The notes beneath the pieces were generated by a model. It saw only the letters and a program-made list of their open reading frames with translations. It was not told the DNA's origin and searched no databases. DNA of 64,000 bases from Chthoniobacterales bacterium (GTDB lineage: Bacteria > Verrucomicrobiota > Verrucomicrobiia > Chthoniobacterales > DASVRZ01), in contig JBDSQB010000010.1 in assembly GCA_039930045.1 (NCBI GenBank), positions 144,264 through 208,263 of the forward strand, written 5' to 3'. The translations under genes and the position numbers were made by a program. The stretch's first letter is position 1. Each line of letters starts with the position of its first letter. Below are positions 28,297 through 37,128 of the stretch, piece after piece.

Positions 28297-28863
28297 TTAG
28301 GAGGTTTGCAGATCGGGAATCTCCCTGTCGCGATAGCTAGGTCCCACGATGGTCCAGCGTTGATTGACGCGGTGTCCGGCCAGGAGCGCGAAGGCCTCGC
28401 ACACCGGCGAACGCTTTGCCTCTGCAGGGGTTAAACCGAGCTGACTAACCAGGGCCGCATAAATCGCCAGCCAATGGCCGATGCCAGGCTCCGGCGCTTC
28501 GATCTCTATTCCGGCATCCGCCTGGCGCACCCGCAGCGACATCGCGAAGGCTGCGTTGATCTCGGCGATCATACCCTCCATAATGACCACGGCGGCGGCG
28601 AGATCGGTGGCGTCGGAAACGAGATCCACTTCGAACGCGGCGATAGCGGCGGCAAACGCGGCCTCTTCATCGTCGTCTGGCAATTCGCCACGCAGCAGGG
28701 GCGACTTCATTTTTTCCAGATCGATCCAGCCTTGCATGGTGAAAACCAGCGCATCGGGACCGCGCCGGGCAAACGCCTCGGAGACGCAGACCGGCTCCCA
28801 GGGAGCGGACTCCAGGGCAGCCAGTTCGGCGCTCATCTCGAGGAGTTGTGCGTCGGCGTCCAT
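28297..28863 (-). CDS. Candidate tail assembly chaperone
   Basis: The 188-residue protein is acidic and helical ('LPDDDEEAAFAAAIAAFEVDLVSDATDLAAAVVIMEGM', in part). It lies between the tail tube and tape measure candidates, the standard place of the gpG-type chaperone. Its stop is followed after 3 bp by the tape measure ATG. No slippery site for a G/GT-type frameshift is obvious at its end. The call rests on position. Confidence 0.45.
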   Translation of the reverse strand: MDADAQLLEMSAELAALESAPWEPVCVSEAFARRGPDALVFTMQGWIDLEKMKSPLLRGELPDDDEEAAFAAAIAAFEVDLVSDATDLAAAVVIMEGMIAEINAAFAMSLRVRQADAGIEIEAPEPGIGHWLAIYAALVSQLGLTPAEAKRSPVCEAFALLAGHRVNQRWTIVGPSYRDREIPDLQTS

Positions 28864-28872
28864 TTCTTTTGC

Positions 28873-29637
28873 CTAAGCCGCGACCATTCCGGGAATCCAG
28901 ATGGAATTCACCAGGTAGCGTTTGCCTTTGAGGGTGGCGAAGCGGAACTCGCTCGCCTCGATCCGATGCCCGGCCATGTGATCGGGAGCGCCGGTAATGA
29001 TGAGCTCGCTCTGCACAGCGGGCGCGGCGACGGTCGGGCTGGCCAGCAGATCCAGGCGGATCATGCGGAGGTAGCCATGCGTGGTCGCGCCAAGGATGGT
29101 GCCGACGGGTGAAGGCTCGTCATCGGTGATGCTGAGTTGCTGCTCAATGGTCACGCCGTGCACCACGCCCGAGGCATGGCCGAGACCGGCAGTGCCGTAA
29201 ACGATTTTGCTCCCTGGGAAGACAAACGCGAGGGTTTGCTCCGGGGTCAATGCATTCAAGTCGGTGCCTGCGAGTGCGCCCGTCGTATCGACAAAATCAG
29301 GATAGTAAGAGGCGGCCAGGCTGGCGCGTTTATCCTGGCCGAGCGCCCATGTTTCCACGGCCCTGGTGGCCAGCACGGTGCCGCTTGTGAGTGTGCTCAC
29401 CACCACTCGGCCGCCTGTCGATAAATCGAGGAAGTTAGTCGAGCCATCCGTGACCTGGACTTCAAAATTCAACTCGCCTTTTGCGCTATGCAGGGCGAGC
29501 GCTGTGTTGTCGCCATTTCCATCGGGGATGAGTTGGCGGGTGACCGCATTGCGCAGCGAATAGCTGAGCACGCTGCCGGTGAAAATATCGGGCACTGTGG
29601 CAGTGCCGAAAACGAGTGATTGTCCGTATCTTTGCAT
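28873..29637 (-). CDS. Candidate major tail tube protein
   Basis: The 254-residue beta-rich protein ('MQRYGQSLVFGTATVPDIFTG') contains 'GELNFEVQVTDGSTNFLDLSTGGRVVVS' and other alternating strands typical of tube-forming folds. It follows the tail-completion candidate and precedes the chaperone and tape measure candidates. There is no sheath gene beside it, which argues for a non-contractile tail. Confidence 0.5.
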   Translation of the reverse strand: MQRYGQSLVFGTATVPDIFTGSVLSYSLRNAVTRQLIPDGNGDNTALALHSAKGELNFEVQVTDGSTNFLDLSTGGRVVVSTLTSGTVLATRAVETWALGQDKRASLAASYYPDFVDTTGALAGTDLNALTPEQTLAFVFPGSKIVYGTAGLGHASGVVHGVTIEQQLSITDDEPSPVGTILGATTHGYLRMIRLDLLASPTVAAPAVQSELIITGAPDHMAGHRIEASEFRFATLKGKRYLVNSIWIPGMVAA

Positions 29638-29643
29638 GGTTAG

Positions 29644-30186
29644 TTAGGTTGGGTTGATCTGGTATTGGGCTTCGAAGATGACGTCGAAGATTCGCTTTTC
29701 TTTGTCCTCGACCATTTCGATAGGACGGGAAGCGAGCTGCAAGGGATGGGCGAGGAGATCGGAAAGCGCCCACCAGGGCGCGAGGCCAACGTTGGCGCGG
29801 GCGGCTGCGTTCGCCGCATCGATCTCCATGCCTCCGGTCATGAGTTCCTGCACGGCTGCGTTGAGTTTGTTAAAGGGCTGCCAGTGGAGAGCCATGGCCA
29901 CTTCATCGCAGAGCTCATAGCCATCCGGGAACTTCGTATTCATGTCCGGCCACTCCGTCACCCGCACGCGGATCTCCGCCTTGTCGAAGAAGACAAACGG
30001 GTTGCCCTGGAGGAAATGCGTCGGTAGCGGGGGCAGTGAATGAATTGCCACCCCGAAGTCCTGCGCGGCCATTTCGAGCCGGGAGACGAGGTCTTTTGGC
30101 TTCACCTCCAGCACGGGCACGGCCGTGGAGAGGCTGGCCGACAAGATGGCAAGCACCGCAGTTTGAAGATCTATTGGGGCGGACAT
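29644..30186 (-). CDS. Candidate tail terminator/completion protein
   Basis: The 180-residue protein contains 'AEIRVRVTEWPDMNTKFPDGYELCDEVAMALHWQPFN', a pattern like Mu-type gp37/tail-completion proteins, and ends in a beta strand 'KEKRIFDVIFEAQYQI'. It is located just before the tube gene in transcription order, which fits. No decisive motif is visible. Confidence 0.5.
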   Translation of the reverse strand: MSAPIDLQTAVLAILSASLSTAVPVLEVKPKDLVSRLEMAAQDFGVAIHSLPPLPTHFLQGNPFVFFDKAEIRVRVTEWPDMNTKFPDGYELCDEVAMALHWQPFNKLNAAVQELMTGGMEIDAANAAARANVGLAPWWALSDLLAHPLQLASRPIEMVEDKEKRIFDVIFEAQYQINPT

Positions 30187-30197
30187 AGTCTAATAGG

Positions 30198-30275
30198 TTA
30201 ATTTTGTTCCACCAGCATCCAGACCGAGAGGCTGACGATGGACGCTAGAAGCAGCGTGGCGGTGATTTTGCGCAT
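30198..30275 (-). CDS. 25-residue hydrophobic peptide
   Basis: An ATG at 30275 opens 25 codons, 'MRKITATLLLASIVSLSVWM' plus five residues, ending TAA at 30198. It is a single membrane-spanning helix with a basic N-terminus. It fills the gap between the long fibre gene and the tail-completion gene. No clear ribosome-binding site, so its reality is uncertain. Confidence 0.35.
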   Translation of the reverse strand: MRKITATLLLASIVSLSVWMLVEQN

Positions 30276-30278
30276 GCT

Positions 30279-32972
30279 TTATTCGATATTGGCCACGAAA
30301 CGGACCAGGCAAAAGTTGCCGCTGTAAACGCGCACGAATTCGTAGTAATCGGTCGCATTGTTGGCGGTCGATTGTGTGATGCTAAAGCCGGTCGTTTTGT
30401 AGCCGTTACCGCTCGGGAAGCTGATCGTTGCCGCCGCCCCGCTCGCGGGTTGTTTAACGAAAAACTTGATCGTATAGCCTTCCCCGCCAAATCCGGCGTG
30501 TGGTGCGGCCATTGTTCTGGCAGACCCGGCAGCCAGTTGGACTTTCATCACGTTCGAGTTGGAATCCGGCTGGGTGATGGTGGCGGCATCGGTGAGTGCG
30601 GTGACGGCGGCTGGCTGGCCGATGAAGTAAAGGCCAGAAGTGGCAACGCCTTGGGCGGCGGTGAGATTTTGCGGCCCCCACGTCATGTTCACCCCGTTCC
30701 AAGTCAGCGCCATCACCGGGCTGGAGGCGGAGTAACCACCGGGCTGGGTGAAGTTAATGAAGCGATAGCTAAAAGCGTTGGCGTCGGTGAGTTGGTTCAC
30801 GGCCAATCCGCCGTCGCCAACCGCTTGGAGCGCCAGCGTTTTGAGGTTGGTGCCGCCGTCGCTTTTCTTGATGCGCAGACCCTTGGACGGCGTGCCACCG
30901 CCGTCGTTGTAAATCGTCTGCGAGGTGCCATCGTCAAATGTATTGGAGACGTTGGTTTTCGCGGTGAAGGCCTGCCCCGCCTTGTTGGCCAGCTCCTCCG
31001 AGGTGGCGAGATTCAGGAGTTGCAGACCGAAAAAGGTCGGCGAATAGCCTTGGAGACTGACGGCATCCAGCAGGCCAGTCACAGCGTTGGAGTTGGCGGT
31101 CTTAATCAGGTCTGCCGAGTTGGCCGGTGTGGTGTCGGATGCAACCCAAGTGCTGTAAATCCTGACTTTTTCGGTGGCGGGAAGGACGTTGGCATACACC
31201 TCGCAAGTGGTGATCTTCATCGTTCCTGCGGCGAATAAGTCCGGGATGCCCCAGCGTTGATAAATCGAGTGGGTGCCGGTGCCAGAGGTTGTGATGTCAA
31301 TGGCCGAGCCGCCGCTCGTGGCGGAAACTTTTAATGCAGTGGAGGTGAGGCCGCTGGCGATGACAAAATAATCCGTGCCTGCGACCAGCGGCGACGGCAG
31401 GGTGCCGGTCGTGGTGAAGCGGACCATTTGCCCGGCACTCAGTCCGTGCGTGGTGCTCACGGTCGCCAGATCGGTGCCTGTGTTAACCGTCACGGTGCCC
31501 TTTAGGTTGCTGTCCGTGGCCGATAAAGAGGTGAGCGTGGTGCCGGGCGCGCCCGCACGAATGGTGATGGTGTCGTTCGCGACAACCGTCTGGCTCATCT
31601 CCACTTCAAAAACCCAGTGCGTGCCGTCGGTGGGCACCGTGATCGCCTGAGACGCGAGAGTCTGTAATTGCGCCGGTCCGCCGCCGACGGTGGTAATTTC
31701 AATCTTCATGGCCGTGCTTGCCAGGGAGCAGTGGACGAGGTTGGCCAACGACGTGGAGGGTTGTAGAATGAGCGTGTTCGACCCGCCAACGACACCGGTG
31801 GACTTCAAAAAGGCGACTTCATTTCCCCAGCGCTTGGGCACGACGCTGTGAGTCTGGTTCAGATACAAGGCGCAGGCGCTGGCCACGGTGGAGTTCCAGA
31901 GAGAGTCCGTGAAACTCACATAACCGCCGAGATTGGGCGCGGTTTCTCCATTGCCACCGGTGCCGTAAGTGACGTTCCAAGTCGGCCCGAGATTCGGCGT
32001 GGTGCCGTGGACGGTGGAAGCAACGGCGTGCGAGGCAAAAAGGTCGGAGGCGATGACGTTGGCATTGGTGACGCCACGTTTCACAGTCACGGTGCCATCC
32101 GCTAACACGCCGCCCGTTCCGAGGACGGGAATCGTGCCGCTGGTAGTGCCGGTGTTTACTCCAGCAGCGGTGCCCCGGTCGGAGATGGTGTTGAGAAGCT
32201 GAGTGCCGGTGTGATTGGCGCGGTTGAGGAGAGTGGCATCGCTGCTGTTAGCAGTGGCTCCGGTGGCGATGCCCGTGAGTTTCGTCCGTTCGGTAGCGAG
32301 AAAGGCTTTGTTCGTGGTGCCGTCCGTGAGGGTGTCCGCCGACTGGGTTCCGGTGTGGTTGGAGCGGTTGAGCAGAGTGGCATCGCTGCTGTTGGCGGTT
32401 GCACCCGTGGCGATGCCCGCGAGTTTCGTCCGTTCGGTAGCGAGGAACGCCTTGTTTGTGGTGCCGTCTGTCAAAGTGTCGGCAGACTGTGTTCCGGTGT
32501 GGTTGGAACGCTGCACGGCGGCGGCTTGGGCGGCGTTGGCCTTGGTGGTGGCGTCGGTCGCTGCGGCGGTGGCGACGGCGCTGTTAGCCGTCGCCTGTGC
32601 TGTGGAGACTGGCTTATTGGCATCGCTGGTGTTATCGACGTTGCCCAGCCCGACAGTCGATTTGGTGAGCCCTAGGGTGAAGCCCGAGAGATCGAGCGTG
32701 CCGGTGCCACCGGTTAAGAAGTTGCGAATCGCGGTAGCCGGGCTGGCGGCGATGGTGTCCAGATCGGCGTCCCATGCCTGGATGTTGCTGCCAATGGCCA
32801 GCCCCAGCGCGCTGCGGACGGTGGATTTATTGGTTACACCCGAGAGATCGAGGGTGAGGTTGAAACTGGTCGCGCCATTGAAGACGTTGGCCTCGGGATG
32901 TGTGACGGTGACGGCACTCTGGCCGGTGTGAAGCGATAGCGCGAAGAGGGCGAGGATGAGGAGTTTTTTCAT
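30279..32972 (-). CDS. Tail fibre with signal peptide and 44-residue repeats
   Basis: The 897-residue protein begins with a textbook Sec signal 'MKKLLILALFALSLHTGQSA', odd for a virion protein. Residues about 155-270 carry three near-identical repeats containing 'SNHTGTQSADTL', 'NKAFLATERTKL' and 'GATANSSDATLLN', a fibre-type repeat common in phages. The rest is Thr/Ser/Gly-rich beta sequence. Start 32972 was chosen over an upstream in-frame ATG. It is embedded among head-tail genes, ahead of the tail-completion gene. Confidence 0.75.
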   Translation of the reverse strand: MKKLLILALFALSLHTGQSAVTVTHPEANVFNGATSFNLTLDLSGVTNKSTVRSALGLAIGSNIQAWDADLDTIAASPATAIRNFLTGGTGTLDLSGFTLGLTKSTVGLGNVDNTSDANKPVSTAQATANSAVATAAATDATTKANAAQAAAVQRSNHTGTQSADTLTDGTTNKAFLATERTKLAGIATGATANSSDATLLNRSNHTGTQSADTLTDGTTNKAFLATERTKLTGIATGATANSSDATLLNRANHTGTQLLNTISDRGTAAGVNTGTTSGTIPVLGTGGVLADGTVTVKRGVTNANVIASDLFASHAVASTVHGTTPNLGPTWNVTYGTGGNGETAPNLGGYVSFTDSLWNSTVASACALYLNQTHSVVPKRWGNEVAFLKSTGVVGGSNTLILQPSTSLANLVHCSLASTAMKIEITTVGGGPAQLQTLASQAITVPTDGTHWVFEVEMSQTVVANDTITIRAGAPGTTLTSLSATDSNLKGTVTVNTGTDLATVSTTHGLSAGQMVRFTTTGTLPSPLVAGTDYFVIASGLTSTALKVSATSGGSAIDITTSGTGTHSIYQRWGIPDLFAAGTMKITTCEVYANVLPATEKVRIYSTWVASDTTPANSADLIKTANSNAVTGLLDAVSLQGYSPTFFGLQLLNLATSEELANKAGQAFTAKTNVSNTFDDGTSQTIYNDGGGTPSKGLRIKKSDGGTNLKTLALQAVGDGGLAVNQLTDANAFSYRFINFTQPGGYSASSPVMALTWNGVNMTWGPQNLTAAQGVATSGLYFIGQPAAVTALTDAATITQPDSNSNVMKVQLAAGSARTMAAPHAGFGGEGYTIKFFVKQPASGAAATISFPSGNGYKTTGFSITQSTANNATDYYEFVRVYSGNFCLVRFVANIE

Positions 32973-32983
32973 GTGGTTAAAGG

Positions 32984-33553
32984 TTAGGAAGCGACGTAGC
33001 TCGGGCCGTCCTGCCACGTGGTGCCATCGTCGGAGACTTGGAATTTGAAGCCATTGGCAATGGCGACGAGGCGGGCTTTCGGGCCGATTAAGAGAGTGGT
33101 CGTGGAGCCGTCGAACCGCGCATAGCGCGCATCGGATTCGGCTTCTGTTAGATAGAGAGGGCCGCCCTCGCTGCTTTCCGGTCCATTAACGATCCTCTGC
33201 TGGCAGGTGATCTGCGTGTTAGGAGAAACAAACCGCGTTCCTTCCAGGGTGTAGGCGAGTTCGAGATCCAGGGCGACATTCGTCTTGGAGGCGATGAACT
33301 CCATCAATCGTGTATCGTTGGTGTCCCAAACAGCGAAAAACACGGTCTCGCTCTCTTCGTCCAAGGCTCCCGCGTAATAGCAGAGAGTCGATGGAGGCGT
33401 GGTTTGTCCGCTGATGGCCAGCTCGAACACCGGCGGTGCGCTGGGTGCGCGGTTGAGGGCGATTCGCACCAGGACAGGTGCACCGGCTTTGAAGACAGCG
33501 CCGGAGGCCGCGCGAGCCACTTGGGTATCGAGATTGAGAGAAAGATCAAACAT
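32984..33553 (-). CDS. Hypothetical phage structural protein
   Basis: The 189-residue protein starts 'MFDLSLNLDTQVARAASGAVFKAG' and has a C-terminal half reminiscent of fibre-linked motifs ('YLTEAESDARYARFDGSTTT', then 'FQVSDDGTTWQDGPSYV'). Start 33553 follows the previous stop by 2 bp. Its position just upstream of the fibre suggests a fibre-attachment or neck role. Confidence 0.55.
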   Translation of the reverse strand: MFDLSLNLDTQVARAASGAVFKAGAPVLVRIALNRAPSAPPVFELAISGQTTPPSTLCYYAGALDEESETVFFAVWDTNDTRLMEFIASKTNVALDLELAYTLEGTRFVSPNTQITCQQRIVNGPESSEGGPLYLTEAESDARYARFDGSTTTLLIGPKARLVAIANGFKFQVSDDGTTWQDGPSYVAS

Positions 33554-33555
33554 AG

Positions 33556-34140
33556 TTAGGAGAGGGCTTCGCGAACATATTTCTTTGCGCCCTGCACGGC
33601 GGCGGCGCTCCATTGCTCTTGCGACGGCAACAGCGAGCGGTCCTGCTTTTGGGTGACGCTGCGGAGCAGGAGATAAAGGAGCTTGAGTTTTCCATCCTCC
33701 TGCAGCGCGAGGAAGGCGTTGCCGGTCTTGCCCTTGTAAAGGAAGAGGCCCGCGAACTCCCCTGCGCGACGGCCATAAGCCACGGCCGCGATGGGAATCG
33801 TGAGAGCCTTGGACTTCGTGGGTGTGATGGTGACATCGCGAAATGCGCGAGAAAGCCCTGGATGATTGAAGACTAAGGCAGCTTCGTTTTCGTCCGCCGT
33901 GATGGCCGCGCCTGCGACCTTCTCGGCTGCCTGAGCCAGGTGGCCAGTGGGCGATGCGCCAAGGCGCTGAGCGGTCGCGTGCCGGGTGCTGGCGATGTCT
34001 CGTAAATGAATGCGGGTCACTTCCTGCACTTCAGTGATCGCCGCAGTGAGCAGATCCCGGCGACCCGCGCCGTGTAAGCGCGAGATCACCGTCTTCAGGC
34101 CACGACCAGAGGTTTGGAAATCAAGGACCGTGGTGCTCAT
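33556..34140 (-). CDS. Phage virion morphogenesis-type protein
   Basis: The 194-residue basic helical protein contains 'LLTAAITEVQEVTRIHLRDIASTRHATAQRLGASPTGHLAQAA', a pattern seen in Mu-type virion morphogenesis/tail-completion proteins that need unstructured helices with His-rich loops. It overlaps the gpF-like gene by 4 bp (ATGA). The assignment is tentative. Confidence 0.5.
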   Translation of the reverse strand: MSTTVLDFQTSGRGLKTVISRLHGAGRRDLLTAAITEVQEVTRIHLRDIASTRHATAQRLGASPTGHLAQAAEKVAGAAITADENEAALVFNHPGLSRAFRDVTITPTKSKALTIPIAAVAYGRRAGEFAGLFLYKGKTGNAFLALQEDGKLKLLYLLLRSVTQKQDRSLLPSQEQWSAAAVQGAKKYVREALS

Positions 34141-35009
34141 TCTGCGAGCTCTCTTTCCAATGCGGCCGCGAGATCCGGAGATAAACCGGCTATGACGCGG
34201 CGGACCTCTTCCTGGCCTGGCGAAAGTGTGGCGCGGGTTTCCTCGACCTCCTGTTTCGCCCGATTGATTAGCCGCAAGCTAAGAGCTTCAGACCACGGCA
34301 CCGCACGCCAGCCCATGCCGGAATGAAAAGCGAATGGCGGATACGGATTGCGCAGCGTGTCGGTGTAATCGCCGCCAGCGCCCATGCCGAGAGCCAGCCA
34401 GATCGGCGAGTCCTTCAATGCCACCATGCGGATCTGCGAAGCGCCTTTCCACTCGACGTAACTGCCCGCTTCCTCCCACCGTTCCCGCCAACCCGCCGCG
34501 TGGCTTTCTTCCGTGCCCCGTTCGATGTGCCGATCATACAGCCGAATCAGCTCCCAGGCGGGATAAGCCTGGCGGGCGTAGGGCGTGTTGCCCGCAATCA
34601 TCAGGCCATAATTCGCGGCCATCCGCATGTTAGTTTCGAGAACCAGATTCAGCCGTTTATAGCTGGAAAGGTCGCGCAAGCTAGCGATCTTCGCGGGCGG
34701 GATTTCCCCCATGTCGCCTGGGAAGCCGGTAGTCGGATCGTAGCCGAGTTGCTTGAGCTTTTTCATCAGCTCCCACCGGCCCGTGGCCATGTCGATCTTC
34801 CCGGAAAGCATATCGTCCACGACGCGGGAAACTTCCTCCAGGTATTCGACAGATGATGTCGCCGCCGACACCACTGAGCGTCGCATGACTTCCGTGGAAA
34901 GATTCCGCAATTCGGCGCTGCCCATGCTCGTTGGCAACGTCTCGCGAGAGCGCCACTGCTTCAGCGCGTCGGTGACGGTCGAACCTTCAGAATCGTAGAG
35001 CGCGATCAT
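34137..35009 (-). CDS. gpF-like head morphogenesis protein
   Basis: The 290-residue protein has an N-terminal helical region and a C-terminal module: 'YPAWELIRLYDR', 'RERWEEAGSYVEW', 'IRMVALKDSPIWLALG', 'LRNPYPPFAFHSGMGW'. This resembles the C-terminal part of Mu gpF-type minor head proteins. The same module recurs in the moron at 46521-47450. It is coupled by 4-bp overlaps to both neighbours. Confidence 0.65.
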   Translation of the reverse strand: MIALYDSEGSTVTDALKQWRSRETLPTSMGSAELRNLSTEVMRRSVVSAATSSVEYLEEVSRVVDDMLSGKIDMATGRWELMKKLKQLGYDPTTGFPGDMGEIPPAKIASLRDLSSYKRLNLVLETNMRMAANYGLMIAGNTPYARQAYPAWELIRLYDRHIERGTEESHAAGWRERWEEAGSYVEWKGASQIRMVALKDSPIWLALGMGAGGDYTDTLRNPYPPFAFHSGMGWRAVPWSEALSLRLINRAKQEVEETRATLSPGQEEVRRVIAGLSPDLAAALERELAE

Positions 35010-35338
35010 GGCTGCTCCCTCAATCCCTGGACAACGGCAGTTCCTAACAAGAAGGCGAAATGATCTGCGAGAGCGCCATTGGCATTCACTTTCACGAGCA
35101 ACTCCGGCAGCATCGCTCGGAGGCCGCGAAGGGCTTCCAGGTCATCGCTCTGCAGCGCCTCTACAATCGCGTCGCGAACTGGCTGCAGGTCGCTTTCAAA
35201 GGCTTTTTGGGCGGCTTCCCGTTCCGCCGGGCTTGCGTTTTCGGTGCGCTCCAGCGCGAGAATCTGCTTCTCGATTTCAGCGCGATCTTCTGGCGACACA
35301 TGCTTTAGAGCGGCGCGAGCGATTTCGAGAGTGGTCAT
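35006..35338 (-). CDS. Hypothetical helical phage protein
   Basis: The 110-residue acidic helical protein ('HVSPEDRAEIEKQILALERTENASPAEREAAQKAF', in part) has no recognised domain. It has ATGA overlaps at both ends with the gpF-like gene and the gp36-like gene, so it belongs to the head-completion block. Confidence 0.6.
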   Translation of the reverse strand: MTTLEIARAALKHVSPEDRAEIEKQILALERTENASPAEREAAQKAFESDLQPVRDAIVEALQSDDLEALRGLRAMLPELLVKVNANGALADHFAFLLGTAVVQGLREQP

Positions 35339-35781
35339 AATCCGCTGGTCCTTTCCCGACCGGTCTGGCGGCGTGGCACGTTGACGGCCACCACGGTATT
35401 GCCCTGCTGGATCTCGCCGGAGCCTGCCGAGGAGTCTGGAGTTTCGACCCGGATCATCTTGTCGGTGAGGCGCAGTAGATCGCTGTAATCATTTTTGCGC
35501 GTTTCCCGCTGATCGTCTTTCAGCGAGAATCCCAGGCGATCCATCAAGGTAAAAACGGCCAGGCGCACGGTCATCCCCTTCAAGCTGTTGGGAACTTTGG
35601 TTTGATCGATGTCGAGGGAATTGGCGGACGCCACGGCACGGCGAACTCGCGCCACCGCGTCGGCAATCGCCTCGGCTACGGGATCGAGCGTGCCAGTGGC
35701 CATCGTGGCGGCGCGATCAATCACGTTGGCGTGGGCAGCCGCCTTTAGGTGATCGGGTGTGATTTGTGTCCAGTTGCTCAT
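35335..35781 (-). CDS. gp36-like (DUF1320-type) head-tail connector
   Basis: The 148-residue helical protein contains 'LDPVAEAIADAVARVRRAVAS' and 'SLKGMTVRLAVFTLMDRLGFSLKDDQRETRKNDY', the layout of Mu gp36/DUF1320 proteins that complete the head. It lies directly downstream of the capsid genes, separated from them by a 280-bp stretch with hairpins and a tiny gene. Confidence 0.55.
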   Translation of the reverse strand: MSNWTQITPDHLKAAAHANVIDRAATMATGTLDPVAEAIADAVARVRRAVASANSLDIDQTKVPNSLKGMTVRLAVFTLMDRLGFSLKDDQRETRKNDYSDLLRLTDKMIRVETPDSSAGSGEIQQGNTVVAVNVPRRQTGRERTSGL

Positions 35782-35791
35782 TTGCTCTAGA

Positions 35792-35822
35792 AAGCGGCCC
35801 CTCTTTTGCGGAGGAGCCGCTT
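35792..35822 (-). terminator. Stem-loop between capsid and connector genes
   Basis: On the minus strand AAGCGGC-(t)-CCTC pairs with GAGG-(g)-GCCGCTT around a small loop, followed by TTCTAGAGC. A second, longer stem-loop lies at about 36000-36041. Together they probably attenuate read-through from the highly expressed capsid genes or protect the mRNA 3' end. Confidence 0.5.
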
Positions 35823-35844
35823 GGTTAGAACCAAGGAATGCGGC

Positions 35845-35955
35845 TTATTCTTCCGTCTTGGTTTCGGTTGTCTCCGTGGTGGTGACTTCCTTGGCCGGGA
35901 CGTTTTCTTTGGTCTCGGTCGTTTCGGTGTGGGTGGTTTCGTTGCCTTCGCTCAT
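35845..35955 (-). CDS. 36-residue Thr/Glu-rich acidic peptide
   Basis: The ATG at 35955 opens 'MSEGNETTHTETTETK', then ENVPAKEVT and a second 'TETTETKTEE', stop at 35845. The internal 'TETTETK' repeat and lack of hydrophobic residues predict a disordered acidic peptide. It lies between two hairpins directly downstream of the major capsid gene. Function unknown; the repeat makes a chance frame less likely. Confidence 0.5.
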   Translation of the reverse strand: MSEGNETTHTETTETKENVPAKEVTTTETTETKTEE

Positions 35956-36062
35956 ATGTTTTTTGGGTTGTGTTTTCTAAGTCAGGTAATACCTGGCACT
36001 GCCTCAAGCCCGAGGCCGCTTTCGCGGGCACTCAGGCTGAGGTTTTCCTATGGAATGCCGGG

Positions 36063-37091
36063 TTAGCTGATGGTCAGCGTGCGGCAGCCCAGGGTGGTGG
36101 CGCAGAACTCGGTCTCGTAGCACTCGACCACGATTTCCCAGAACTTGACGCTTAACTGGCGCACATAGACTGCGTAGCGGCCGCCCTGCTGAGTGACGCC
36201 GCGTGCCGTTTTGAAGTTGCTCGAATCTTCGCCGCTCTGGCCGTAGGCCGAGAACAGGAGGATCTTCGCACCGGCGATGGCGGTCTTCGTTGCGCCAGTC
36301 TGGTAGCGGGATTCGCTAACGCGGGCGTCGAGGCCGATCTTCGAGCAGGCTTCTTCCGGACTCAGGCTGCGGCCAGCCATCGCTTTCGCGGTGTTGCTGC
36401 CACCATAGGCGGAGAAGCGGGCGAGTTTGGCCGCAAGACCCCAGAGCGCACGGTTTGGCGCAATACCGCTGCTGTCACCACAGAGCTTCGCCTGGTTGGC
36501 GAGATCGTAGTCTGGATCGGAGCTGCTATCCCAGGTCAGGGCAGCGGCGGCTCCGGCTGCGACTCCCAACGCGTATTTGCGGCGGAAGGCGTTGCGCTGC
36601 AGACGCTGCATGATGCGGGCGGTGTAGAGCTGTTGCCAATTCGGCGTGTTCTTCACCCGTTCGTAGTCGACCACGATGCGGAGACCGCGATTCGGGATCG
36701 AGCGGCGTTGCTTCGATTCGGTGATTTCAATGGTCTTGAAATCAGAATCGATCGGACGCAGATCGTCATCGGCCTCATCACTGAGGAACGATTCCGCGTT
36801 CGGGTAGAGCGTGTGCTCGTAGAGTTCGCCGCTGGGCAGAAGCGACGGAGCGAGGAACTCGCAGATCGCGTCGAGGTTGTCCGCATCGGTCCAGCCGGTG
36901 GCGTATTGCGTCATCGGTTCGGAATAATGCGCCTGCTCGAACATGCTGGCGTTGGCGGTAACATCCGGAGCTGCGGTGATGAGACCGTGGCTCAGAGGCG
37001 TGCCCGCATAGGCGGGAACGTGAGTGGCGGCGAGGATCGCGGCCACGACTGCAGCGTTGGCTGTGCGGCCAATGTAGTTAGGATTTTTCAT
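36063..37091 (-). CDS. Major capsid protein candidate with signal-like N-terminus
   Basis: The 342-residue protein sits in the capsid position, after the protease/scaffold and decoration-type genes. Its core ('IPNRGLRIVVDYERVKNTPNWQQLYTARIMQRLQRNAFRRKYALG', in part) resembles Mu-type major head subunits with an E-loop/helix arrangement. The N-terminus 'MKNPNYIGRTANAAVVAAIL...PAYAG' looks like a signal peptide with an AxA site. It holds two Thr-Ala-Asn-Ala motifs. Strong SD is not seen; the leader is AT-rich. Confidence 0.65.
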   Translation of the reverse strand: MKNPNYIGRTANAAVVAAILAATHVPAYAGTPLSHGLITAAPDVTANASMFEQAHYSEPMTQYATGWTDADNLDAICEFLAPSLLPSGELYEHTLYPNAESFLSDEADDDLRPIDSDFKTIEITESKQRRSIPNRGLRIVVDYERVKNTPNWQQLYTARIMQRLQRNAFRRKYALGVAAGAAAALTWDSSSDPDYDLANQAKLCGDSSGIAPNRALWGLAAKLARFSAYGGSNTAKAMAGRSLSPEEACSKIGLDARVSESRYQTGATKTAIAGAKILLFSAYGQSGEDSSNFKTARGVTQQGGRYAVYVRQLSVKFWEIVVECYETEFCATTLGCRTLTIS

Positions 37092-37128
37092 TTGAGTTGG
37101 ATTGAACTGCTAGTGTTTTGGTTGCGGG

